DNA of 64,000 bases. Origin: Vicinamibacterales bacterium (GTDB lineage Bacteria > Acidobacteriota > Vicinamibacteria > Vicinamibacterales > UBA2999). Under the pieces are notes generated by a model. The model was not told where the DNA came from. It ran no database searches and saw only the letters and a program-made list of their open reading frames with translations. Position numbers and translations under genes: made by a program. Of this stretch, positions 49,908-58,318 are shown piece after piece (within the stretch, counting starts at the first letter, position 1; each line of letters begins with the position of its first letter). The stretch spans positions 146,768 to 210,767 of the forward strand of contig JAWKHS010000012.1 of assembly GCA_041394705.1 (NCBI GenBank). Direction: 5' to 3'.

Positions 49908-51539
49908 TCAGCCCCCGATGGACATCACGTCGAACTGCTCGTGGTGCAGGTGGACGTCGGGCTTCACGATGACGTCCTTCCCGAGCATCTGCTTCAGGTC
50001 GCGCAGCACGCCACGCTCCTCGTCCTTGAGGGCGCGGGCGATGTCCGGGTTCACGCGGAGCAGCACGCCCAGGCCGTCGAGATCAGGACCGACCTTCTTC
50101 ACCTCGGTCAGGATCTCGTAGCACACCGTGGAACTCGACTTGATCGTGCCGGTGCCGGAGCAGTACGGGCACGGCTCGGTGAGCGTGCGCTCCAGGCTCT
50201 GCTTCACGCGCTTCCTCGTGACGATCACGAGGCCGAAGTCCGACACCTGGAGGGCCTTCGACGGCGACCGGTCGCGCCGGAGCTCGTGCTCCACCGCCTG
50301 GAACACCTTCTGGCGGTTCTTCTTCTCCTCCATGTCGATGAAGTCGAGCACGATGATGCCGCCCAGGTCGCGCAGCCGGATCTGGCGCACGATCTCCTTC
50401 ACGGCCTCGAGGTTCGTCTTGATGATCGTGTCCTCGAGTCGCCCGGCGGTCTTCTTCCCGACGTAGCGCCCCGTGTTCACGTCGATCGCCACCAGGGCCT
50501 CCGTCTGGTTGATGACGATGGAGCCGCCGGACTTCAGCCACACCTTGCTCTTCAGCGCCTTGTCGAGCTCCGCCTGGACGCCGTACTCCTCGAAGATCGG
50601 ATACGGCTTGTCGTGCAGCTTCACCCGGGACGACATGCCCGGCATGATGCGGTCGAGCAGCTCGATGATGCGCTGGTGCTCGCGGGGGTCGTCGATGCGG
50701 ATCGCCGTGTAGACGTCGGTCAGGAGGTCGCGCAGGAGCTTCGCCACGAGGCTGGCTTCGCGGAACACGACGGCCGGCGCGCGGCTCGTCTCCGACTTCT
50801 GCCGCATCTCGGTCCAGACGCGATGGAAGTACTGGAGGTCCGAGACGATGTCCTCCTTGGGCTTGCCCTCGGCGGCCGTGCGGATGATGACGCCGCCGCC
50901 GAAGCTGTGCTGGTCGCGGAACTCCTTCACGATGCCCCGCAGGCGGTTGCGCTCCTCGCGGGTCGAGATCTTCCGCGACACGCCCACGTGATCCACGGTC
51001 GGCATGAAGACCAGGAAGCGGCCCGGCATGGTGACGTGGGACGTGAGGCGCGCGCCCTTCGTGCCCAGCGGCTCCTTCGCCACCTGCACGATGATGTCCT
51101 GGCCTTCCTTGACCAGCTCCTCGATCTTGGCCTCGGCCCCGCGCTCGCGCTCGCCGCGGTCGCGTCCGCCGCGCCCACGCCCCCGGCCACGTGCCGGGGC
51201 GGGCGCCGCGACTTCCGCCGCGCCGCTGCCGACGGCCGACGCCTCGCCGCCCTCCGACGCGTCGTCCTCGTCCTCCTCGTCGTCGCCGCTCAGGCGCTCG
51301 AACTCCTCCATCGTGTTGACGACGTCGGACACGTAGAGGAACCCGTCACGTTCGAGACCGATGTCCACGAACGCCGACTGCATGCCCGGGAGCACCTTGG
51401 AGACTCGGCCCTTGTAGACGTTGCCCACGACGCCGCGGTTGCGCTCGCGCTCGACGAACACCTCCGCGAGCAGATCGTCCTCGAGGATGGCCACGCGGGT
51501 CTCGTGGCCGTTGGTCGCGATGATCATTTCCTTCGTCAT
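49908..51539 (-). CDS. Ribonuclease E/G family endoribonuclease
   Basis: 543 residues. An S1 domain starts at NVYKGRVSKVLPGMQSAFVD and is interrupted by about 55 residues of acidic then Arg/Gly-rich sequence (GDDEEDEDDASEGG, ARGRGRGRGGRDRGERERG). The catalytic core has the metal aspartates Asp353 (VAIDVNTGRYVGKK) and Asp399 (IIVLDFIDMEEKKNR) and the zinc-link CPYC (EPCPYCSGTG). It cleaves single-stranded AU-rich RNA and matures rRNA. The short C-terminus lacks an RNase E-type degradosome scaffold, so it is RNase G-like. It lies 7 bp after rodA. Confidence 0.94.
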   Translation of the reverse strand: MTKEMIIATNGHETRVAILEDDLLAEVFVERERNRGVVGNVYKGRVSKVLPGMQSAFVDIGLERDGFLYVSDVVNTMEEFERLSGDDEEDEDDASEGGEASAVGSGAAEVAAPAPARGRGRGRGGRDRGERERGAEAKIEELVKEGQDIIVQVAKEPLGTKGARLTSHVTMPGRFLVFMPTVDHVGVSRKISTREERNRLRGIVKEFRDQHSFGGGVIIRTAAEGKPKEDIVSDLQYFHRVWTEMRQKSETSRAPAVVFREASLVAKLLRDLLTDVYTAIRIDDPREHQRIIELLDRIMPGMSSRVKLHDKPYPIFEEYGVQAELDKALKSKVWLKSGGSIVINQTEALVAIDVNTGRYVGKKTAGRLEDTIIKTNLEAVKEIVRQIRLRDLGGIIVLDFIDMEEKKNRQKVFQAVEHELRRDRSPSKALQVSDFGLVIVTRKRVKQSLERTLTEPCPYCSGTGTIKSSSTVCYEILTEVKKVGPDLDGLGVLLRVNPDIARALKDEERGVLRDLKQMLGKDVIVKPDVHLHHEQFDVMSIGG

Positions 51540-51546
51540 GCACGTC

Positions 51547-52632
51547 TCAATTCGTGAAGCGCCGCATCCGGACGTTCAGGATGAGGCCGAAGCCGGCGAG
51601 CGTGGCGATCATCGAGGACCCGCCGTAGCTCAGGAGCGGCAGCGTGAGGCCCTTGACCGGCGCCAGTCCCGCCGACATCGAGATGTTGTAGAGCACCTGG
51701 AAGATGAAGCTGGCCAGCACGCCGAGTACGAGGTACGCGCCCGCCCGGTCTTTCGACAGGCGCGCGGCGTCCAGCGCGCGCATGATGACGAAGAGGTACA
51801 GGGCCAGCATCACGACGACGCCGACCACGCCCTGTTCCTCGGCCAGCACCGAGAAGATGAAGTCGTTGTGGGCGACCGGAAGGAAGCGCAGCTGGCCCTG
51901 CGTGCCCTTCATGAACCCCTTGCCGGTGATGCCGCCCGAACCGACCGTGATACGCGCCTGGATCTGCTGGTAGCCGGCGCCCCGGGCGTCCTGCTCCGGA
52001 TCGAGGAACGTGATGATCCGCTCCTTCTGGTAGTCCTCGAGCGCGAAGACCCAGGCCGCCGGGGCGAGGACCAGGGCGATCACGGCCGCGATGCCGAGGT
52101 AGCGCACGGGCAGGCCGGCAGCGAACACCACGATGCCGAAGACGGGCAGGAGGGTCACGGCGGTTCCGAGATCCGGCTCCCTCGCGATGAGCAGCAGCGG
52201 CACGAGCGTGAGCGCGGCCCCCAGGAACAGATCCTGCGACGACGGCGCCGCGCGGCGGACGTCGCCCAGCAGCTTGGCCAGGATCAGGGCCAGGCCGGCC
52301 TTGGCGAATTCCGACGGCTGGAGGTTGAACACCCCGAGATCGAGCCAGCGGCGCGACCCGCCCCGGACCGCCCCGAACACCAGGACGGCGAGGAGCGCGG
52401 CGATGAGCGCCAGGTAGATCCAGTGCGCCTTGTCGATGAGCGTCCGGTAGTCCACGGCCAGGCAGACCGCGAGCGCGCCGGCGCCGAGGACGAGGGCGTA
52501 GATCTGGGTCCAGTACTCACGCGTGGCGCCGCCGGTGGCGCTGTAGATCATGCCGATGCCGATGAGCGCAATGAGCGCCACGGCGCCGAGGAGCCAGACG
52601 TCCAGGTGCGTGGAAAGTCGGCGTTCGAACAC
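51547..52632 (-). CDS. rodA: Peptidoglycan polymerase RodA (SEDS family)
   Basis: 361 residues, about ten membrane segments (VWLLGAVALIALIGIGMIYS, WIYLALIAALLAVLVFGAV, LLFIGL-like turns). SEDS signatures: LNLQPSEFAK-like FNLQPSEFAKAGLALILAK, EPDLGTAVTLLPV (catalytic Asp region), DFIFSVLAEEQGVVG, GLTLPLLSYGGSSMIATLAG. It is the glycan-strand polymerase of the elongasome, partnered by the PBP2 gene three bases upstream. Confidence 0.96.
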   Translation of the reverse strand: MFERRLSTHLDVWLLGAVALIALIGIGMIYSATGGATREYWTQIYALVLGAGALAVCLAVDYRTLIDKAHWIYLALIAALLAVLVFGAVRGGSRRWLDLGVFNLQPSEFAKAGLALILAKLLGDVRRAAPSSQDLFLGAALTLVPLLLIAREPDLGTAVTLLPVFGIVVFAAGLPVRYLGIAAVIALVLAPAAWVFALEDYQKERIITFLDPEQDARGAGYQQIQARITVGSGGITGKGFMKGTQGQLRFLPVAHNDFIFSVLAEEQGVVGVVVMLALYLFVIMRALDAARLSKDRAGAYLVLGVLASFIFQVLYNISMSAGLAPVKGLTLPLLSYGGSSMIATLAGFGLILNVRMRRFTN

Positions 52633-52635
52633 GGC

Positions 52636-54564
52636 TCAGCGTTGTCCGGCGCCCGCAGCCTCGGCGTCGCCGGGTCCCGCCGTGCGCGTGGGCGGCGGGG
52701 GCGGCGGAGCGAAGCCTGGCGTGCCAGGGACGGGCGGCATGACGGGCGCGGGACGCCCTTCCTTCCGCGCGTAGTAGGTCTCGATGATGTGGCGGGCGAT
52801 CGGCGCCGCCAGGTAGCCGTGCTCGGAATGCTCGGCGAAGATCACGCCGGCCAGTTCTGGATCGTCGGCCGGCACCATGAACACGAACCACCCGTGGTCG
52901 CGGTAGTCGCGGCCGTTGCCGCGCGCGCGCTGCCGTCCCTGCAGCGAGATGACCTGCGCGGTGCCGGTCTTGCCGGCCACGTCGCGGCCGGCGATCTTCG
53001 CGCGCACGGCCGTGCCCGCGCCGTTCACGGCCATCCACAGGCCGTCATGGACCGCCGAGACCGTCTCGGCCTTCAGGGTGACGGCCGACGCGGCCGCCGA
53101 CGGCGGCGCCTGCTGCCACGGACCGCCGGTGGAGGTGGCCTTGACGAGCCGCGGCGTCACCCGGGCCCCGCGCGCCACCGACGCCATCATCACGGCCATC
53201 GACATCGGCGTGACCGAGACCTGGCCCTGGCCGATGGCCACCGAGATGGTTTCGCCGGGATACCAGCGTTCCCCGGTGCGCTGTTGCTTCCACGCCGTGG
53301 AGGGAATGATGCTCTCGACCTCGTTGGGCAGGTCGACGCCGGACTTGGAGGCCAGGCCCAGGCGCTCGGACCACTCGTGAATCCGATCCACGCCGAGCAT
53401 GTTGCCGACCGTGTAGAAGAAGGTGTTGCACGACTTCTCGAGCGCGTGGCGGACGTCCACCCAGCCGTGGTGGCCCAGGCACTGGAAAAAGCGGCCGTAG
53501 AAGGTGGCGCCGCCGCCGCAGAAGACCTTGAAGTCGGGCGTGATGACGCCTTCCTCGAGCCCGGCCGTCGCCACGACGATCTTGAAGGTCGATCCCGGCG
53601 AGTAGCGCCCCTGAATGGCGCGGTTCTGGAGCGGGCGCAGCTCGTCGGTGTTGAGCTGCTGCCACGTTTCACGATCGATGCCGCCGGCGAACGCGTTGGG
53701 GTCGTAGGCGGGCAGGCTCACCAGCGTGAGGACATCGCCGGACCGCGGGTCGAGCACCACCGCGGATCCCCAGTAGCCCGTGACCTTGAACCCCTGCTCG
53801 GCCGCCCGCTGCATCGAGGCGTCGAGCGTGAGCTGGAGGCGGCGGCCCTCGACCGGGGGCGTCTCGTCGAGGGTGCGGATCTCGCGGCCGACGCTGTTGA
53901 CGACGACGCGGCGGGCGCCGTCCTGGCCCATCAGCATGTCGTTGTAGGTGCGCTCCAGCCCCGACTGGCCGACCACGGTGCCGCTCGCGATCCCGGCCTC
54001 GGCCACCATCTGCTCGCTGACCTCGCCGACATAGCCCAGGAGGTGGGCCCCGAGGGCCTCGGCTGGGTAACTGCGGGTGGGCACCTCCTGCACGACCACG
54101 TCGGGCAGCTCGAAGTCCAGCCGGCGGGCCGTGACCGCCGCGACCTGCGCCAGGGTGGCGTCCTGCACGACCACGATGGGCTGGTAGGCGGGCTCGCGGC
54201 GGTGCCGATCGACCGTCTCGCGCATCGCGGATTCGCTCACGCCCGTCACCGCCGAGAGGAGCCGGATCGTGTGGTCCAGATCGCGCGAATGCTCGCGCAT
54301 GATCGAGATGTTGAAGGCGGCGCGGTTCTCGACCAGTACCTCACCGTGGCGGTCGAAGATGACCCCGCGCGGCGCGCGGAGCGGCAGGGTCCGTTGATGG
54401 TTGTTCTCGGCCATCTCGCGGAACTTGGCGTACTGCAGCACCTGGAAGTACCAGAAGCCGCAGAGGAGGAGCGTGAAGGCCGCGGCCACGCCCGCGCGCA
54501 GGATGGCAATCCGGCCCTGCAGACGGCGGCGGTCCTCGACGGCGGCGGGCGACCCGAACCGCAT
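52636..54564 (-). CDS. mrdA: Penicillin-binding protein 2
   Basis: 642 residues. N-terminal membrane anchor (AILRAGVAAAFTLLLCGFWY), pedestal domain (RGVIFDRHGEVLVENRAAFN), and transpeptidase domain with SxxK at Ser325 (PGSTFKIVVA), SxN in EKSCNTFFYT and KTG at Lys532 (VAGKTGTAQVIS). It cross-links lateral-wall peptidoglycan with RodA. The C-terminal 30 residues are a Pro-rich tail (PPVPGTPGFAPPPPPP). Confidence 0.96.
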   Translation of the reverse strand: MRFGSPAAVEDRRRLQGRIAILRAGVAAAFTLLLCGFWYFQVLQYAKFREMAENNHQRTLPLRAPRGVIFDRHGEVLVENRAAFNISIMREHSRDLDHTIRLLSAVTGVSESAMRETVDRHRREPAYQPIVVVQDATLAQVAAVTARRLDFELPDVVVQEVPTRSYPAEALGAHLLGYVGEVSEQMVAEAGIASGTVVGQSGLERTYNDMLMGQDGARRVVVNSVGREIRTLDETPPVEGRRLQLTLDASMQRAAEQGFKVTGYWGSAVVLDPRSGDVLTLVSLPAYDPNAFAGGIDRETWQQLNTDELRPLQNRAIQGRYSPGSTFKIVVATAGLEEGVITPDFKVFCGGGATFYGRFFQCLGHHGWVDVRHALEKSCNTFFYTVGNMLGVDRIHEWSERLGLASKSGVDLPNEVESIIPSTAWKQQRTGERWYPGETISVAIGQGQVSVTPMSMAVMMASVARGARVTPRLVKATSTGGPWQQAPPSAAASAVTLKAETVSAVHDGLWMAVNGAGTAVRAKIAGRDVAGKTGTAQVISLQGRQRARGNGRDYRDHGWFVFMVPADDPELAGVIFAEHSEHGYLAAPIARHIIETYYARKEGRPAPVMPPVPGTPGFAPPPPPPTRTAGPGDAEAAGAGQR

Positions 54565-54589
54565 GGCTAGTCCGGGACCGGAACCGGCA

Positions 54590-55105
54590 TCAACGCGACA
54601 CCCGCATGCCGCGCGAGGCGCGGCGGCGATCGAGCGCCCGCGGAATCCGCTCGCCCAGATGGAAGACGACCGCCCCCGCGATGCCGTTGCCGACGGCCTG
54701 TGCGGCGACGACGGTCAACGCATCCGGGTAGCTTCGCAATCCGAGCAGCGTGTAGAGGCCCATGTACACCACGGCGTGCACGGCAGTCGCCGCCGCGAAC
54801 GTCAACATCTGAGGCAGGGCGGCCGCCACGACGAACTGGGTGCCGAACCGGCCCACCAGAAACCCCACGATCGTCTTCGCGAGGCCCCCTATGCCGAGAA
54901 TACCGGAGGACAGGGCATCTTGGATCAGTCCCCCGACGGTTCCGGCGAGAAGTCCGGCCACCGGCCCGCCCACGAGGGCGACATAGACCACGACGACGAG
55001 GACCAGGTCGACGACCACCGTCTCCCTCCAGGTCACGAGGCCCGCCACCGCCGTTTGCGCCAGCACGGCCGCCGCGAGCCCCGCCAGGGCCGCGAGGGCC
55101 CTCAC
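54590..55105 (-). CDS. mreD: Rod-shape determining protein MreD
   Basis: 171 residues, five or so hydrophobic segments (VVVDLVLVVVVYVALVGG, GLLAGTVGGLIQDAL, MLTFAAATAVHAVVYMGLY). The GLIQDAL motif is characteristic of MreD. GTG 55105 overlaps the mreC stop (GTGA). Part of the elongasome between MreC and PBP2. Confidence 0.9.
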   Translation of the reverse strand: MRALAALAGLAAAVLAQTAVAGLVTWRETVVVDLVLVVVVYVALVGGPVAGLLAGTVGGLIQDALSSGILGIGGLAKTIVGFLVGRFGTQFVVAAALPQMLTFAAATAVHAVVYMGLYTLLGLRSYPDALTVVAAQAVGNGIAGAVVFHLGERIPRALDRRRASRGMRVSR

Positions 55106-55941
55106 CGGGCCGCCTCAGCCGGAGGCACGTCCCGCTGCAGGACGACGAGCACGTCCTCGAGCCGCGAGAAGTCCACGGCCGGGCGGACGACGATCCGGTG
55201 GTACAGGCCGTCCCCCTTGGCCACACTGGTCACGGTGCCCAGCACGAAGCCCTTCGGGTACAGGCCGTCGATGCCCGACGTCACCACCACGTCCCCGGCG
55301 TTCACGGCCAGGGTGGCCGGCGCGTAGTCCATCCGCAGCGTCCCATCCCCCACTCCCACGACGATGCCCTGCACGCGGCTGCTCTCGATGAGGGCGCCGG
55401 CGGCGGCGTTGCGGTCCACGAGGAGCTGGACGAGCGAGGCCCGGGTGCCGGGCTGGGTGACCCGGCCGACCACGCCGGCCGGCGCCACGACGGCCATGTC
55501 GGCCGCCACGCCGTCGGAGGTGCCCTTGTCGATGGTGACGGTGCGGAAGTCCGGACTGGCCCCCGCGGCGATCACGTCCGCGCCGGCCGTGGCCAGGGGA
55601 ATCCGCGCGCGCAGCTGGAGGAGGTTGCGGTAGGCGTCGGCTCGTTCGGCGCGGGCCCGTTCGGTCTGGAGCTGCACTTCGAGGGCGGACAGGCGCTCCC
55701 GCAGGACCTCGTTCTCGCGGTAGACGCCCCGGAGCGCGAAGTACCCGTTCCACACCTCGCTCGCCGCGCCGGCGACCCGGGCCGTGGCCTGCTGCGCACC
55801 GGAGAATCCGCCGAACACCACCGTCCGGAAGAGCGTCGTGCCGCTGCTGGTCGTGATCTGGACCGAGACCAGCACGACGTGGAGGGAGACGGCCGCGGCC
55901 AGCAGCAGTCCCGGACGCTGTCTGATGTCGGTGGGGGTCAT
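55102..55941 (-). CDS. mreC: Rod-shape determining protein MreC
   Basis: 279 residues. N-terminal anchor (GLLLAAAVSLHVVLVSVQI), a coiled coil at about 65-95 (VYRENEVLRERLSALEVQLQ), and the beta-barrel domain (VTIDKGTSDGVAADMAVVAP, GVVGRVTQPGTRASLVQLL, VVTSGIDGLYPKGFVLGTV). It activates PBP2/RodA. Followed by mreD with a 4-bp overlap; 62 bp after mreB. Confidence 0.95.
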   Translation of the reverse strand: MTPTDIRQRPGLLLAAAVSLHVVLVSVQITTSSGTTLFRTVVFGGFSGAQQATARVAGAASEVWNGYFALRGVYRENEVLRERLSALEVQLQTERARAERADAYRNLLQLRARIPLATAGADVIAAGASPDFRTVTIDKGTSDGVAADMAVVAPAGVVGRVTQPGTRASLVQLLVDRNAAAGALIESSRVQGIVVGVGDGTLRMDYAPATLAVNAGDVVVTSGIDGLYPKGFVLGTVTSVAKGDGLYHRIVVRPAVDFSRLEDVLVVLQRDVPPAEAAR

Positions 55942-56003
55942 CAGGGCGCGCGGCCTTCGGCCGCAGAGTCACGGACCGGGGACCAGGGACCGGGAACCAC
56001 GGC

Positions 56004-57029
56004 TCAGTCGATGGCGATCTTCCGGAGGAGATCGAAATTGGACAGCATCTTGCCGGCGCCGAGCACCACCGACGACAGCGGGTCCTCGGCGTTGGTCACG
56101 GGCAGGCCGGTCTCCTCGCGCAGCCGCTTGTCCAGGTTCCGGAGCATCGAGCCGCCGCCGGTGAGCACGATGCCTCGGTCCACGATGTCGGCCGAGAGCT
56201 CGGGAGGCGTCCGCTCGAGCGCGACGCGCACGGCGTCCACGATGACGTTCACGGTCTCGGCGAGCGCCAGGCGGATCTCCTCGTCCGTGATGGTGATGGT
56301 CTTGGGCACGCCCTCGATCAGGTGCCGGCCCTTGATCTCCATCGTGGCGCTCTCCTCGAGCGGGAACGCCGACCCGATCTCGATCTTGATGGCCTCGGCG
56401 GTCCGCTCGCCGATGAGGAGGTTGTACGCCTTCTTGATGTAGTGGATGATGGCCTCGTCCATCTCGTTGCCGGCCACGCGCACGGCCTTGCTGTACACGA
56501 TGCCGGCCAGGGAGATGACCGCGATGTCGGTCGTGCCGCCGCCGATGTCGACCACCATGTTCCCGCTGGGCTCCTCGATGGGCAGCCCGGCGCCAATCGC
56601 GGCGGCCATCGCCTCCTCGACGAGGTGCACCTCGCTCGCCTTGGCGCGATAGGCGCTGTCCTTCACCGCGCGCTTCTCCACCTGCGTGATCTCGGACGGC
56701 ACGCCGATGACGATGCGGGGGCGCACCCAGACGGTCCCGTTGTGCGCCTTCTTGATGAAGTAGGTCAGCATCTTCTCGGTGACGTCGAAGTCGGCGATGA
56801 CGCCGTCCTTCATCGGCTTGATGGCGACGATGTTGCCCGGCGTGCGGCCGAGCATCTCCTTCGCCTCGCGGCCGACGGCCTCGACGCGGCCGTTCAGCTT
56901 GTTGACCGCGACGATGGACGGCTCGTTGACGACGATGCCCTTCCCCTTGGCGTACACGCACGTGTTGGCGGTACCCAGATCGATCGCGAGATCGGTCGAG
57001 AACGCGGAGAACAGGGACCCAAGTGCCAA
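56004..57029 (-). CDS. mreB: Rod-shape determining actin homolog MreB
   Basis: 341 residues, a full-length bacterial actin. Phosphate 1 motif is IDLGTANTCVYAKGKGIVVN, phosphate 2 DIGGGTTDIAVISLAG, adenosine motif IVLTGGGSMLRNLDKRL; AVEKRAVKDSAYRAKASEV-like interdomain sequences are conserved. Forms membrane-associated filaments that organise RodA/PBP2/MreCD, encoded downstream. A rod cell shape is therefore likely. It lies 48 bp after the GGDEF gene. Confidence 0.97.
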   Translation of the reverse strand: MALGSLFSAFSTDLAIDLGTANTCVYAKGKGIVVNEPSIVAVNKLNGRVEAVGREAKEMLGRTPGNIVAIKPMKDGVIADFDVTEKMLTYFIKKAHNGTVWVRPRIVIGVPSEITQVEKRAVKDSAYRAKASEVHLVEEAMAAAIGAGLPIEEPSGNMVVDIGGGTTDIAVISLAGIVYSKAVRVAGNEMDEAIIHYIKKAYNLLIGERTAEAIKIEIGSAFPLEESATMEIKGRHLIEGVPKTITITDEEIRLALAETVNVIVDAVRVALERTPPELSADIVDRGIVLTGGGSMLRNLDKRLREETGLPVTNAEDPLSSVVLGAGKMLSNFDLLRKIAID

Positions 57030-57077
57030 AGGCGAAACTCCTGACGGCGGTGCCGCGCCCAGCGGCGGCGGGCGCGG

Positions 57078-58127
57078 CTACGGGTTGGCGACGGCCACGC
57101 CGTCCTTCCCCGTTTCCTTTACACGATACATGGCGACGTCGGCCGCGCGTACCAGTTCTTCGGCCGAACTGGCCGCATCCGGCAGCGTGGCGACGCCGAC
57201 AGAGACGGTCAGACGGACATCGAGGCCGTCCCCGGCGAGGAAGACGTAGTCCCGGACGCGGTCCCGCACGCGATTGGCGACGCCGAGCGCGCCTTCCGAC
57301 CCGGTTTCCGGCAGGACGATCGCGAATTCGTCGCCGCCGAACCGGGCGGCGACGTCCGTCTCACGGGCCGATCCGCGGATCACGCCGGCCGCCTCCACCA
57401 GGGCCCTGCTGCCCGCCAGGTGCCCGTAGGAGTCGTTGACGCGCTTGAAGCCGTCGAGGTCGATGAACAGCAGCGACAGGGAGCGGCCGCTGCGCGAGGC
57501 GCGCTTGGACTCGCGACGCAGCACCTGGTTCAGATACCGCGAGTTGTACAGCTGCGTGAGGTCGTCGGTCACCGAGAGGGCTTCGGCCCGGCGAATCGCG
57601 AGGGCGTTGTCGAGCGCGAGGGCGGGGCCCTCGAGGACGTCAGCCAGGGCATCGCCCGCGGCGGGTGCCAGCCGGGGCTCCGTCTTCGCCACGGCCCGTT
57701 CCACCGCGACCAGCGCCGCCACCACCCGGCCGCGGCAGCGCAGGGGCACGGCGAAGGCCGCGCCCGCACCGCCCCGGATGCGCAGGTCACGCCGCAGGTC
57801 CGGGCTCGCGAACTCGCGGCCGTGCGAGAGGACCCAGCGGCTGACGCTCGCCGCCGAGGCCGACAGACCGGCCGACATGCCGCGCGAGGCCATGAGCCCC
57901 ACCTGGCCGTCCATGTCCACGGCGTACACCGCCAGGGCCGGCGTCTTCAGCCACTGCGCAGCGCTCGTGACGATGATCTCCCCGATTTCCTCCGGGTCGA
58001 GGGTTTCGTGGGCGGAGCGCATGAGCGCGAGTTGCACGTCGGGACGGGCCAGGCGCGTCCGAAGGGCACGCTGGGACTGGCGAAGCCGGGTCGCGAGGTC
58101 GGGGCGGGCAGCTGCTGAAGGTGGCAT
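57078..58127 (-). CDS. GAF-GGDEF diguanylate cyclase
   Basis: 349 residues. A GAF-like domain at about 45-180 (AQWLKTPALAVYAVDMDGQV, FAVPLRCRGRVVAALVAVER) precedes a GGDEF domain with DDLTQLYNSRYLNQVLRRES, LFIDLDGFKRVNDSYGH, the intact active site GGDEF at 264-268 and the inhibitory I-site RETD at 255-258 five residues before it. It should make cyclic di-GMP under product inhibition. No membrane segment is seen. It precedes mreB on the same strand with a 48-bp gap, so the two may be cotranscribed. Confidence 0.93.
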   Translation of the reverse strand: MPPSAAARPDLATRLRQSQRALRTRLARPDVQLALMRSAHETLDPEEIGEIIVTSAAQWLKTPALAVYAVDMDGQVGLMASRGMSAGLSASAASVSRWVLSHGREFASPDLRRDLRIRGGAGAAFAVPLRCRGRVVAALVAVERAVAKTEPRLAPAAGDALADVLEGPALALDNALAIRRAEALSVTDDLTQLYNSRYLNQVLRRESKRASRSGRSLSLLFIDLDGFKRVNDSYGHLAGSRALVEAAGVIRGSARETDVAARFGGDEFAIVLPETGSEGALGVANRVRDRVRDYVFLAGDGLDVRLTVSVGVATLPDAASSAEELVRAADVAMYRVKETGKDGVAVANP

Positions 58128-58196
58128 CGGCTTCAGCCGAGACTGGGGAAGTCAGGGGTGAATACTGGCCCGTTCCGGCGTTGTATCGGTGGGCCG

Positions 58197-58202
58197 ACTA
58201 TA
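58197..58202 (-). promoter_or_regulatory. Candidate -10 box (TATAGT) of the GGDEF/mre cluster
   Basis: Minus-strand TATAGT about 70 nt upstream of ATG 58127; the best -10 match in the divergent region, without a clear -35. Confidence 0.35.
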
Positions 58203-58289
58203 CCACACCGACCGGACCATGACGGGCGGCCGAACCCGAATCGGCGGCCGTATTTTGCACGGAGCGTGCGAACGGACGGGCAACCTTGT

Positions 58290-58295
58290 TAGGAT
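58290..58295 (+). promoter_or_regulatory. Extended -10 box (TGT-TAGGAT) of the PpiD-like gene
   Basis: TAGGAT preceded by TGT, 23 nt before ATG 58319; AAGGAT (58305-58310) serves as ribosome-binding site. Confidence 0.45.
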
Positions 58296-58318
58296 GAGGG
58301 GTTCAAGGATCTCCGACC

